Below, in pieces: positions 1-7,200 of a stretch of DNA of 20,399 nucleotides. The position numbers and the translations under genes were made by a program. Every line of letters begins with the position of its first letter. Positions within the stretch are counted from its first letter, which is position 1. Under the pieces are notes generated by a model. That model made no database searches. It was not told the origin of the DNA and saw only the letters and a program-made list of their open reading frames with translations. This DNA is from Thermoplasmata archaeon (lineage in GTDB: Archaea > Thermoplasmatota > Thermoplasmata > Lutacidiplasmatales > UBA184): the NCBI GenBank assembly GCA_030043835.1, contig JASHWY010000057.1:1-20399 (forward strand). The letters are read 5' to 3'.

Positions 1-52
1 CCCGGCCTAGGCTGGGGTTTTCCCCCACGACGAGCACCTCTCGGCTCTCCAT
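1..52 (-). CDS. Partial gene start, receiver-like N-terminus, cut by left edge
   Basis: An ATG at 52-50 on the minus strand opens a frame that stays open to the window edge and reads MESREVLVVGENPSLGR. The VLVV-x-x-NPSL pattern resembles the first strand of a response-regulator receiver domain, but the usual acidic pair after VLVV is replaced by Gly-Glu. A TATA-like element lies about 30 bp upstream (79-88), which would give a leader of about 5 nt. The gene is divergent from the histidine kinase. Only 17 residues are visible, so both the gene and the family are tentative; it could equally be another alpha/beta protein. Confidence 0.45.
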   Translation of the reverse strand, partial: MESREVLVVGENPSLGR

Positions 53-78
53 GCATACCGTCGAGTCTTCGGGTGTGC

Positions 79-88
79 CATATACTGG
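79..88 (-). promoter_or_regulatory. TATA-like box for the left-edge gene
   Basis: On the minus strand the sequence reads CAGTATATGG. Its centre is about 31 bp ahead of the ATG at 52, so with normal archaeal spacing transcription would begin about 5 nt before the start codon. The nearby 89-108 segment holds GGGTC and GACCC half-sites spaced by 10 bp, which could be an operator between the divergent genes. Confidence 0.4.
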
Positions 89-232
89 GGGTCAGGTCGA
101 TTTGACCCGACCCTCCGAGCCATCGCCGGCCTCGGTCGGTGACGGAAGCGGTTCGTCGGGCCTCCGGCGGACCGATAGGCGGGGCGATAGCGAAAAAAGA
201 TGGCGGAGGCTCTTAGCCGGTGAGGTCCCCCC

Positions 233-1696
233 GTGGCGGTCGAGCAGACGGGCGATAGCGACCCCTTGTCGTTGCTGAAGACGCTGCCCGTCGGCGTCGC
301 GCTGGTCGAGGCCCCGGGAAGAATCGTTTGGGCGAATCCCGCCTACTTCGACGTGACCGGACGCAGCCCCGAGATCCTCGGCACGGACTTCCACCGGATC
401 CTCGAGGAGGACGGGACGTGGTCCTCGCCGATACGGGCTGCGGTCGACGCGGCGATCCGGTCGCGGGAGTCGGCGACCTTCCGGTCCGTCCGGGCTCGCT
501 ACCGGGAGGTGCCGGGAGGAGCGTACCTCGACCTCGATGTGCTCCCACTGCCGCCGAGGGACGGAAGCCCGGCCCGAGCGCTCGTCATGATGCGGGACGT
601 GACGGACCGAATCAAGGAGCACGAGCGCGCGATGCTCTTCTACACCTCGTTTCGGACCTCGACCAACCCGATGCAGCTCACGGATGCCCAGGGCGTGATG
701 ATCGACGTCAACCCCGCGTTCGAGCGGGTCTACGGATTTAGCCGGGAGGAGTGCATCGGCCACAAGCCGAACCTCGTCCGCAGCCGGCACACACCGCCCG
801 AGGTGTACCGCCGGATGTGGCAGGACTTGACCGATCCCAATCGCGGGTACTGGGCCGGCGAGGTCCTGAACCGTGATCGCGAGGGCCGAGAGCGTCCGAT
901 CTTCCTCAGCATCACGGCGATCCGTTCTCCGTCGGGCGAGGTGACCCACTACCTCGGGGTTCAGGTCGACCACACGGAGCAGCAGAGCTGGGAGCTGCGC
1001 GCCGCCCACGCCGACAAGCTCGCGTCGGTCGGACAGCTCGCCGCGGGCGTGGCGCACGAGATCAATACCCCGCTCGCGAACGTCATGCTGGTCGCCGAGA
1101 GCCTTCGGCGGCGCAGTCAGGACCCGTGGGTGAACGAACGGTTGGACACGATGACCGAGCAGATCGAGGTCGCCGCTCGCATCGTTCGGAACCTCCTCGA
1201 CTTCGCCCGGCGTGGGGAGCCCCACGTGACGGACCTCGACCTCGTGAGCCTCGCGCGCGACTCGGTCGCCTTCCTCCGAGGAAAGCAATCCGCCGACGTG
1301 GAGATCGAGGAGGTGTACCCCGACGATCCCGTGACCGTGGCCGGCGATCGCGGTCAGCTGATGCAGGTAGTCACGAACATCCTCAACAACGCGTACGACG
1401 CGATGGGCGGGAAGGGATCGGTCCGAATCTCGATCCGGCGGCAGGGGGAGTGGGCCGAGCTCGATATCGTCGACAGCGGGCCGGGGATCCCGATCGAGGC
1501 TCTCCCACACATCTTCGAGCCGTTCTACACCACGAAGCCCGTCGGAGAAGGGACCGGGCTAGGTCTCGCGATCTGCCACGGAATCGTCCAATCGCACCAC
1601 GGGTCGATCACCGCCCGCAACGTCCCGGGCGCGGGAGCGGGGTTCCTGGTACTGCTACCGATTCCCCCCGCTTCGACCCTCCCGCGCCACGTTTAG
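233..1696 (+). CDS. Soluble PAS-PAS sensor histidine kinase
   Basis: A 487-aa cytoplasmic two-component sensor that should autophosphorylate on His and pass the phosphate to a response regulator. Two PAS domains occupy about residues 12-125 and 140-260; the second contains typical WxGEVxNRxxxG text. The dimerisation/H-box is at about 265-300 with GVAHEINTPL and phospho-acceptor His275. The ATPase domain has an N-box at about 382-391 (NILNNAYDAM), G1 box DSGPGIP from Asp414, an F-box-like FEPFYTTK and G2 box GEGTGLGLAI from about 438. No membrane segment or signal peptide is seen, so it senses an internal cue. The start is GTG with a GAGGT ribosome site about 9 nt upstream. The receiver-domain gene starting at 2027 is the obvious partner. 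The ligand of the PAS domains cannot be read from sequence. Confidence 0.93.
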   Translation: MAVEQTGDSDPLSLLKTLPVGVALVEAPGRIVWANPAYFDVTGRSPEILGTDFHRILEEDGTWSSPIRAAVDAAIRSRESATFRSVRARYREVPGGAYLDLDVLPLPPRDGSPARALVMMRDVTDRIKEHERAMLFYTSFRTSTNPMQLTDAQGVMIDVNPAFERVYGFSREECIGHKPNLVRSRHTPPEVYRRMWQDLTDPNRGYWAGEVLNRDREGRERPIFLSITAIRSPSGEVTHYLGVQVDHTEQQSWELRAAHADKLASVGQLAAGVAHEINTPLANVMLVAESLRRRSQDPWVNERLDTMTEQIEVAARIVRNLLDFARRGEPHVTDLDLVSLARDSVAFLRGKQSADVEIEEVYPDDPVTVAGDRGQLMQVVTNILNNAYDAMGGKGSVRISIRRQGEWAELDIVDSGPGIPIEALPHIFEPFYTTKPVGEGTGLGLAICHGIVQSHHGSITARNVPGAGAGFLVLLPIPPASTLPRHV

Positions 1697-1709
1697 GGTC
1701 CGGCGCCCG

Positions 1710-1913
1710 GTGGGGCAGCCCCTTCGGGCTGGCGCCTCGAACGAGGCGCTCGCGCCGACCTCCTCCGAGACGTGCTGCCACATCCCTATCGGGGCCCAGA
1801 GCCTTCGGCTGCTCTTCCCGGTGATCGCGGGCTTGGCGTTCATCGCCGCCCTCGGGTACTTTGGCGTGACCCTGCTCGGCCACTTGGGAGCAGGCCTGGG
1901 AGCGGCGCCGTAG
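1710..1913 (+). CDS. Possible small one-span membrane protein
   Basis: A 67-aa frame lies between the kinase and the response regulator. The second half is a hydrophobic stretch (FPVIAGLAFIAALGYFGVTLL, about residues 36-56 with its flanks) that would make one transmembrane helix, followed by a short Gly/Ala tail. Third codon positions are GC-rich, as in the neighbours, which favours real coding. Against it, the GTG start has no ribosome site and the first 40 nt overlap two hairpins (1716-1731 and 1732-1749). An in-frame GTG inside the hydrophobic stretch is an alternative start. It resembles no family I recognise. If real, it could be a membrane partner of the neighbouring two-component pair (inference from position only). 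Confidence 0.4.
   Translation: MGQPLRAGASNEALAPTSSETCCHIPIGAQSLRLLFPVIAGLAFIAALGYFGVTLLGHLGAGLGAAP
1716..1749 (+). other. Two adjacent perfect hairpins after the kinase gene
   Basis: CAGCCC-CTTC-GGGCTG (1716-1731) is followed directly by GCGCCTCG-AA-CGAGGCGC (1732-1749). Both inverted repeats are perfect. They begin 20 nt after the kinase stop codon and are not followed by a T-run, so they are not a standard archaeal terminator. They may stabilise the mRNA end, or be a by-product of coding sequence if the 67-aa frame is real. Confidence 0.45.
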
Positions 1914-1980
1914 GTAAAACCCGCGACCGAGCAGCCCCCGAATCCTTTCCCCCACCTGAGGGTCGTCCTCGGGCGCCCAA

Positions 1981-1990
1981 TTTTTTTAAG
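1981..1990 (+). promoter_or_regulatory. TATA-like element for the response regulator
   Basis: TTTTTTTAAG is the only strongly AT-rich stretch in a GC-rich intergenic region. It lies about 41 bp before the GTG at 2027, giving a predicted leader of about 15 nt. No ribosome site follows, so the regulator seems to have its own promoter, separate from the kinase. Confidence 0.45.
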
Positions 1991-2026
1991 GCAAACGCTA
2001 ACCGTTCCTCCCGTTGCTTCCCCCTC

Positions 2027-3106
2027 GTGCGCGTGCTGGTCGTCGACGACGATGCGGTCTTCCGCGAGGAGCTCGCCGACCTGCTCCGGGAAGATCACCA
2101 CAACGTCGGGGTCGCGCCGTCGGTCCCGAAGGCCGTGGAAGCGCTGCAGCATGATGAGTTCGACGTCGTGCTCACCGACCTCAAGATGCCGCGCCAGGGA
2201 GGGCTCGAGCTCCTTCGCGAGGTCCGGAACCGTTGGCCCCGGACCCTCGTCGTGGTCGTGACGGGATACGCGACGGTCGAGAGCGCGCTCGACGCGATGA
2301 AGCACGGCGCTTTCGACTACGTCCGCAAGCCGTTCCGCGTCGAGCAGGTCCGTGAGACGCTGCGTCTGGCGGCCCAGGAACGGGAGTTCGAGTCGCCGCA
2401 GGAGACGTACCGCGACCCGGCCCAGGAGGCCCGTTCCCTCGCCGCTCGAGGTAAGCACGAGGTCCTGTTCTTCGGCGAGCCCGCACCGGACCCGGAGCCT
2501 CACCTCCACGTTGCTCCCCTCGGCCCCGAGGATCCTGCCGAGCTCGTCGCGCGGGCGGAGGCGTTCGTCGCGGAGCACCCGAACGCCGCCATCATCCTCT
2601 CGGGCGTCGAGCGCTTGGTCGAGCAGCATCGCCTCGAGGACATCGTGGGAGTTCTCGACCGGCTTCGCACCGCTCTCATGGGGCACGGTCCGCTCCGCGT
2701 GGGGTTCAACCCGAGGCGCGTCACCCGCGCGGTCGCCGTGGCTTTAGGGGGGGCCGTCGCCACCGACGAGACCCACGCGGCGCTCGAGGCCCTCGCCAAC
2801 CCGATCCGTCGCAAGATCCTGGAGCGCCTCGCGGTGGGCCCCGCGTCGTTCGGCGAGACGATGGAGGCGGCGGGACTCGACGATTCGCCCAAGATGGCGT
2901 TCCACCTCCGGAAGCTCGTCGAAACCGGCCTTGCGGTCCACGAAGGGGAGGCCTACCGCCTCACGACGCGCGGTGAGGCGAGCGTGCGCCTTCTGGCCGA
3001 TGCCACGTTCCTCCCTCCCGCCGGGGACTCGGGAAACCTCGCCTTTCCCGGACGCCGCGTCTCGGGTGCGCAACACCGTCGGCCGCGGTCCCACACGGGT
3101 TCCTAA
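2027..3106 (+). CDS. Response regulator: receiver, DUF835-like domain, ArsR-type winged helix
   Basis: A 359-aa protein starting VRVLVVDDD. The receiver (about 1-118) has the acidic pair Asp8/Asp9, phospho-acceptor Asp51 in LTDLKMP, Thr79 and Lys101, so it is complete. About residues 145-245 contain AAIILSGVERLVEQ and LRVGFNPRRV text that matches, from memory, the archaeal DUF835 domain; this assignment is moderate. About 248-330 is a winged helix-turn-helix of ArsR type (ALANPIRRKILERL, then KMAFHLRKLVETGL), so the output is probably DNA binding. The GTG at 2027 is chosen because the receiver begins there; the longer frame upstream to 1772 gives non-homologous sequence. The histidine kinase ending at 1696 is the likely partner. 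The C-terminal 30 residues are basic and unstructured. Targets are unknown. Confidence 0.85.
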   Translation: MRVLVVDDDAVFREELADLLREDHHNVGVAPSVPKAVEALQHDEFDVVLTDLKMPRQGGLELLREVRNRWPRTLVVVVTGYATVESALDAMKHGAFDYVRKPFRVEQVRETLRLAAQEREFESPQETYRDPAQEARSLAARGKHEVLFFGEPAPDPEPHLHVAPLGPEDPAELVARAEAFVAEHPNAAIILSGVERLVEQHRLEDIVGVLDRLRTALMGHGPLRVGFNPRRVTRAVAVALGGAVATDETHAALEALANPIRRKILERLAVGPASFGETMEAAGLDDSPKMAFHLRKLVETGLAVHEGEAYRLTTRGEASVRLLADATFLPPAGDSGNLAFPGRRVSGAQHRRPRSHTGS

Positions 3107-3108
3107 GG

Positions 3109-3129
3109 GGGCGACCTCCTCGGTCGCCC
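3109..3129. terminator. Perfect hairpin between convergent genes
   Basis: GGGCGACC and GGTCGCCC form a perfect 8-bp stem with a TCCTC loop, starting 2 nt after the response-regulator stop and lying between convergent genes. It could mark 3' ends on both strands. There is no T-run, so a classical termination role is uncertain. Confidence 0.35.
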
Positions 3130-3175
3130 GTCGAGCCCGGGGACCTGGGGGGCCCGGGGTCGTCGGTCGGTGGCC

Positions 3176-4225
3176 CTAACGGCCGGACGGGCGGGAGAGC
3201 GCCCCGCGGAGGTCAGTGAGCGCGGAGCGGAGCACCCCGATCGACCGACGTAGCTCCGCCTCCGAGAGCACCTCACGGTCGGTGTGGTCGAGGCGGGCGT
3301 CCCCCGGACCGTAGGCGGCGCCCGGGACCTTCCAGGCCGGCAGCACGAGGTTTAAGTCCGAGGTTCCGGCCTTGCGCCAAAGCGTCGGCCGACCGCCCCG
3401 GGCACGGATCCCGGCCATCAGGGCCGCGACGACCGGATTCGTGCGGTCGACCTCGACCGCCTCCACCGTGAGGAGCACGTTACGCTCGGGACGCCCCGGC
3501 TCCTTGGGAAGATCTTGGAGCACCTCTCGTGTCGTGAGCCCCGGGGGAACCCTAAGGTCGACCAGCACGCGGACCGTCTCCTGTCCGCCGCGGCGATCGG
3601 TATCCACGTGAATGGTCTTCGCGGTCAACGAACGGAAGGGGGATTCGCTCGCATGGGAGCGCGCGTAGGCGTTCACGGCCGCGACCCACTGGAACGCCAC
3701 GTCCGCGGTGGTGGGCCACGGCGACGAGTAGTGCGTGCGCTCGCCCCGGAACGTCGCCTCGAGCTGGACCTCCCCCTTGTAGCCGATCGTCACCCCGTCC
3801 CAACCGCTCGGCTCGCCGGCGATGACGGCATCCGGTCGCAACGTCGGGATCAGGTGACGGGCCCCGTGACTGTCCGTCTCCTCGCCCACGGCGGCGACGA
3901 CCACGAACTCCCCCGGGCCGCCTACGTCGACTCCGGCGACCAAGGCCGCCGCGATCGGCCCCTTGGCGTCGACCGCGCCTCGTCCAAAGATCCGCCCCCG
4001 AACGCGCCGCACCGGCCGCTCTCCGTCTACGGTGTCGATGTGGCCGAGGAAGACGATCCGAGGGTGGCCCGAACCGATCCGGGCGATCCCGTTGCCGACC
4101 CCGTCGACCCGGGCAAAGTAGCCGAGCTCGCGCGCGAGGCGGAGGAACTCTCCGACCGCGGGGGCCTCGCGGCCGGAGGGGCTGTACCGGGCGACGAGAC
4201 GCTCTAAGACCCGACCCTCATCCAT
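3176..4225 (-). CDS. lysK: LysW-carrier hydrolase releasing lysine/ornithine (M20 family)
   Basis: A 349-aa M20-family metallo-amidohydrolase that would cleave the finished amino acid (lysine and/or ornithine) from the C-terminal glutamate of LysW. Metal-site motifs are GHIDTV (61-66, His62), GRGAVDAKG (81-89, Asp86), the EE pair at 115-116, EPS with Glu138, and a late His in LDHTDRE. Length fits LysK (about 350 aa). It is the last gene of the operon and overlaps lysJ by 8 nt, so the start at 4225 is firm. General M20 relatives (ArgE, DapE) share these motifs; the LysK call rests mainly on the complete LysW gene set around it. Confidence 0.9.
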   Translation of the reverse strand: MDEGRVLERLVARYSPSGREAPAVGEFLRLARELGYFARVDGVGNGIARIGSGHPRIVFLGHIDTVDGERPVRRVRGRIFGRGAVDAKGPIAAALVAGVDVGGPGEFVVVAAVGEETDSHGARHLIPTLRPDAVIAGEPSGWDGVTIGYKGEVQLEATFRGERTHYSSPWPTTADVAFQWVAAVNAYARSHASESPFRSLTAKTIHVDTDRRGGQETVRVLVDLRVPPGLTTREVLQDLPKEPGRPERNVLLTVEAVEVDRTNPVVAALMAGIRARGGRPTLWRKAGTSDLNLVLPAWKVPGAAYGPGDARLDHTDREVLSEAELRRSIGVLRSALTDLRGALSRPSGR

Positions 4226-5378
4226 GACCGATCACCTCGAGGAGAGCGTTGAGCGATCGGTCCCACTCGGCCTCGGGGATCACGAGCGGAGGCAGGAGGC
4301 GGATCACCGTCGCGCCGGCCGAGATCGCGAGAAATCCTCGCTCCTCGAGCTCGGCGAGCAGCGGAGCGACCCGCTCCTTGAGCTCGATGCCGATCATGAG
4401 CCCCAAGCCGCGGACCTCGCGGACTCGCGCGCTCGAGAGCTCGGCCAACCGCTCCTTCGCGAGGAGCCCTAATCGCTCCGCGCGTTCGGGAAGCCGGCCC
4501 TGAACGGTGACGTCGAGGGCCGCGATACCGGCGGCGCACGCGAGCGGGTTGCCGCCGAAGGTAGAGTGATGGCTTCCCCGGAACCGCCGCTCGACCGCGT
4601 CGGACGTGATCGTGGCTCCGATCGGGATGCCGCCGGCGAGCGACTTCGCGAGGAGGAGGAGGTCCGGGACGACTCCCCAACGCTCGAACGCGAAGAGCCG
4701 GCCGGTCCGGCCGATGCCGGTCTGGACTTCGTCGAAGGCCAGGAGGGCTCCCGAACGGTCGGCGACCGAGCGCGCGCCGCGGAGGAACTCTTCCGAGGCC
4801 ACGTGGACCCCACCCTCTCCCTGAACCGGCTCTAAGAGGATCATCGCCGTCGATCCGGTGACCGCGGCTTCGAGCGCGGCCACGTCGTTGAACGGGACGT
4901 GGCGGAAGCCGGGAACGAGCGGCTCGAACGGCTCTTTGAGCTCCTTCCGCCAGGTAGCGCTGAGGGAGCCCAGCGTCCGCCCGTGGAACCCCCGCATCGC
5001 CGCGACGATCTCCGTCCGGCCGGTGGCGGAGCGCGCGATCTTGATCGCGGCCTCGACCGCCTCCGTGCCGGAGTTGGAGAGGAAGACCCGGGTGAACGAC
5101 GGGGGCAGTAAGCCCAGGAGCTTCTCGAGGAACGCGTCGCGGACGGGGTTTCGATACCCGCTCCCTAGGTAGAGAATCTGGCGGGCTTGGGCCTCGATCG
5201 CGCGCACGATCTCGGGCGGCGAGCCCCCTAAGTTCCCGACCCCGTGGGTGGCGCCGAGATCGACGTACCGGCGACCGGAGTCGTCCCACAAGTAGGCTCC
5301 CTCGGCGCGCGCGATCGAAAGGGGGCGCTGGCTTGAGCTCGCGAACTCGTGCGATGGGGCGCGACCCGTGCCCGTCAT
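4218..5378 (-). CDS. lysJ: LysW-aminoadipate/glutamate semialdehyde aminotransferase
   Basis: A 386-aa class III PLP-dependent aminotransferase. It would convert the LysW-bound semialdehyde to LysW-lysine or LysW-ornithine, using glutamate as amino donor. Visible motifs are SNSGTEAVEAAIK, FHGRTLGSLS, LLEPVQGEGG, AFDEVQTGIGRTG and the Schiff-base lysine Lys245 in AKSLAGG. Length equals the ArgD/LysJ family. Its ATG overlaps the lysZ stop by 4 nt (ATGA) and its end overlaps lysK by 8 nt. The open frame extends further upstream through lysZ on the same strand, but that part is a shadow. ArgD-type enzymes are nearly indistinguishable by motif; context decides. Confidence 0.92.
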   Translation of the reverse strand: MTGTGRAPSHEFASSSQRPLSIARAEGAYLWDDSGRRYVDLGATHGVGNLGGSPPEIVRAIEAQARQILYLGSGYRNPVRDAFLEKLLGLLPPSFTRVFLSNSGTEAVEAAIKIARSATGRTEIVAAMRGFHGRTLGSLSATWRKELKEPFEPLVPGFRHVPFNDVAALEAAVTGSTAMILLEPVQGEGGVHVASEEFLRGARSVADRSGALLAFDEVQTGIGRTGRLFAFERWGVVPDLLLLAKSLAGGIPIGATITSDAVERRFRGSHHSTFGGNPLACAAGIAALDVTVQGRLPERAERLGLLAKERLAELSSARVREVRGLGLMIGIELKERVAPLLAELEERGFLAISAGATVIRLLPPLVIPEAEWDRSLNALLEVIGHG

Positions 5379-6169
5379 TCGAATACGGTTCCCTCGCCCC
5401 CGAGGGCCCGCGTCACGGGATCGGGGCCTCGGGAGCTCGCGATCACGACGCGAGGGACCGACCCGTTGAGCGCCTCGCGAGCCGCGATGACCTTCTTCCG
5501 CATCCGACCGGCGGCGAGCGGAAGCACGGCGTCGATCTCGTCCCGGGCGACCGTCGGGATCAGGGACGCGGGGTCGTCGGGGTTGCGCAAGAGCCCCGGG
5601 ACGTTCGTCAAGAGGAGGAGCGCTTCCGCATTGAGGGCCGAGGCGATCGCGGCCGCGGCCCGGTCCGCGTCGACGTTGACGACCTCTCCCGTCGGGGTCA
5701 CGGCGGGGGGGCCTACGACGGGAACCCAACCGGCGTCCAGGAGGAGCCTCAGGAGGTCCGCGTGGACCCGCTCGATCGTTCCCGACCGGTCCTCCTTGAG
5801 GAGGACGACGTGGCCGTCGACGACCGCCCGCGAGGCTTCCTTGCGACGGGCGGTGAGAAGCGCTCCGTCGACCCCGGAGAGGCCCACGGCCCGAACCCCG
5901 AGCCCGGTGAGAGCGGCGACGATGCCGGTCTGTACGGCGCCCGCGATCGCCATCACGAGCACTTCCAAGTGGGCGGGGTCGCTCTTACGGGAGACGACGC
6001 CGCTGGGGGACGTGTAGTACTCCGACGGCCGTCCGAGGGCTTCACCGAGCCGGTCGACCTCGTCGGACCCCCCATGCACCAGCACGTAGTCGGTCCGGTG
6101 GGCGAGGTCGGCGAGCACCGGCATGAGCGCGTTCCCCGAGGCGCCGCCGACTTTCACGACCAGCGTCAT
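5375..6169 (-). CDS. lysZ: LysW-aminoadipate/glutamate 6-kinase
   Basis: A 264-aa amino-acid kinase of the ArgB/LysZ family that phosphorylates the side-chain carboxylate of LysW-bound 2-aminoadipate or glutamate. The glycine-rich VKVGGASGN is at residues 5-13, followed by LVHGGSDEVD, TSPSGVVSRKSDP, VVNVDADRAAAAIA and LLLTNVPGLL near the nucleotide site. The TSPSG-x-VSR stretch is typical of LysZ as opposed to acetylglutamate kinase (from memory). The ATG at 6169 is 5 nt after the lysY stop and starts directly at the conserved core. Confidence 0.9.
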   Translation of the reverse strand: MTLVVKVGGASGNALMPVLADLAHRTDYVLVHGGSDEVDRLGEALGRPSEYYTSPSGVVSRKSDPAHLEVLVMAIAGAVQTGIVAALTGLGVRAVGLSGVDGALLTARRKEASRAVVDGHVVLLKEDRSGTIERVHADLLRLLLDAGWVPVVGPPAVTPTGEVVNVDADRAAAAIASALNAEALLLLTNVPGLLRNPDDPASLIPTVARDEIDAVLPLAAGRMRKKVIAAREALNGSVPRVVIASSRGPDPVTRALGGEGTVFE

Positions 6170-6174
6170 CGGAC

Positions 6175-7200
6175 CTAGATCGGATGGAGGCCGAGGAACT
6201 CCAGCCCCCGGCTCTCCGGCACGCCCGCCCGGAGGTTGAAGCACTGCACCGCGTTGCCTGCGGCCCCTTTCATGAGGTTGTCGATCGCCGCGAGGGCCAC
6301 GACCCGCCCGGCGTGAGGATCGTTCGCGAAGCCCACGTCGCAGTAGTTCGTCCCCGAGAGGATCTTCGGCTCGGGTTCCCGGAAGATCCCGTCGGCCTCG
6401 TGAACGATCCGGACGAACGGCTCGGTTCCGTACGCTCGACGGTAGGTCTGCCAGAGCTCCTTCTCGTCGACGGGGTGCGAGACGAAGCCGTGGGCCGTCA
6501 CGAGGACTCCCCGCACGGCCTCGACCGCGTGGCACGAGAGGGCGACTCGCGCCCCGGTCTCCTGCTCGATCTCGGCCGTGTGCCGGTGGCCCGCGGGGGC
6601 GTAGGCGCGCATGACCCCCGACCGCTCGGCGTGCTGGCCCGCGGGCCCGGCGTCCCGGCCGCTCGCCGAGGAGCCGCTCTTCGCGTCGACGACCACCTTC
6701 GTGGGGTCGATGAGCTGGGCGGCGACGAGCGGGTGGATCGCGAGGATGGCGGCCGCAGCGATGCATCCCGGCACGGCGATGAGGCGGGCGTTGCGGAGCG
6801 CTTCGCGATGGAGTTCCGGGAGCCCGTAGACGCTCTCTTTCAGAAGTTCGGGGTGGGGATGGTCGCGGTGGTAGTACCGGGGGTACTCCTGAGGGTCCTT
6901 GAGACGGTGGTCGGCGGAGAGATCGACCACGATCCCTCCCGTCGAAAGGAGTTCGGGCATCCGGTCCATCGTCTCGCCGTGGGGGCTCGCGACGAACGTG
7001 ACGTCCGCCGGACGCAGTTGGCTCAACGGGGCGAAGACTAAGTCGGTCGCCTTCCGAAGGTTCGGATGGGCCCGGGTCACGGCCTTTCCCGCCATCGACT
7101 CCGACGTCACCTGCGCCACCTCGACCTCCGGGTGGCGGAGGAGCAGCCGCAGCAACTCCCCGCCGACGTACCCCGATCCTCCCACGATCGCCGCCTTCAT
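6175..7200 (-). CDS. lysY: LysW-aminoadipyl/glutamyl phosphate reductase
   Basis: A 341-aa NADPH-dependent reductase of the ArgC/LysY family that reduces the LysW-bound acyl phosphate to the semialdehyde. It has the N-terminal nucleotide fold GGSGYVGGELLRLLL, the ASPHGETM stretch, catalytic Cys146 in VPGCIAAAAIL, the DAKSGSSASGR loop, and HRHTAEIEQE. Length matches the family (about 340 aa). The ATG overlaps the lysX stop by 4 nt (ATGA). It acts after lysZ and before lysJ in the pathway. Confidence 0.93.
   Translation of the reverse strand: MKAAIVGGSGYVGGELLRLLLRHPEVEVAQVTSESMAGKAVTRAHPNLRKATDLVFAPLSQLRPADVTFVASPHGETMDRMPELLSTGGIVVDLSADHRLKDPQEYPRYYHRDHPHPELLKESVYGLPELHREALRNARLIAVPGCIAAAAILAIHPLVAAQLIDPTKVVVDAKSGSSASGRDAGPAGQHAERSGVMRAYAPAGHRHTAEIEQETGARVALSCHAVEAVRGVLVTAHGFVSHPVDEKELWQTYRRAYGTEPFVRIVHEADGIFREPEPKILSGTNYCDVGFANDPHAGRVVALAAIDNLMKGAAGNAVQCFNLRAGVPESRGLEFLGLHPI

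Noticed and set aside
92..1510. Long minus-strand open frame opposite the histidine kinase (472 codons)
   Set aside because: Arg/Asp/Leu-rich translation with no motif, exactly antisense to a gene with full kinase motifs; long shadow frames are expected at this GC content.
1697..1760. Possible tRNA in the stem-rich stretch after the kinase
   Set aside because: Stem lengths and loops do not give a cloverleaf: no seven-base anticodon loop, no T-loop consensus and no matching 7-bp acceptor stem on either strand.
1655..2686. Minus-strand open frame opposite the response regulator (343 codons)
   Set aside because: Antisense shadow of a gene with complete receiver and winged-helix motifs; no recognisable domain.
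4204..5289. Minus-strand frame overlapping lysJ in another phase
   Set aside because: Low-complexity Arg/Pro/Gly translation; the lysJ phase holds all aminotransferase motifs.
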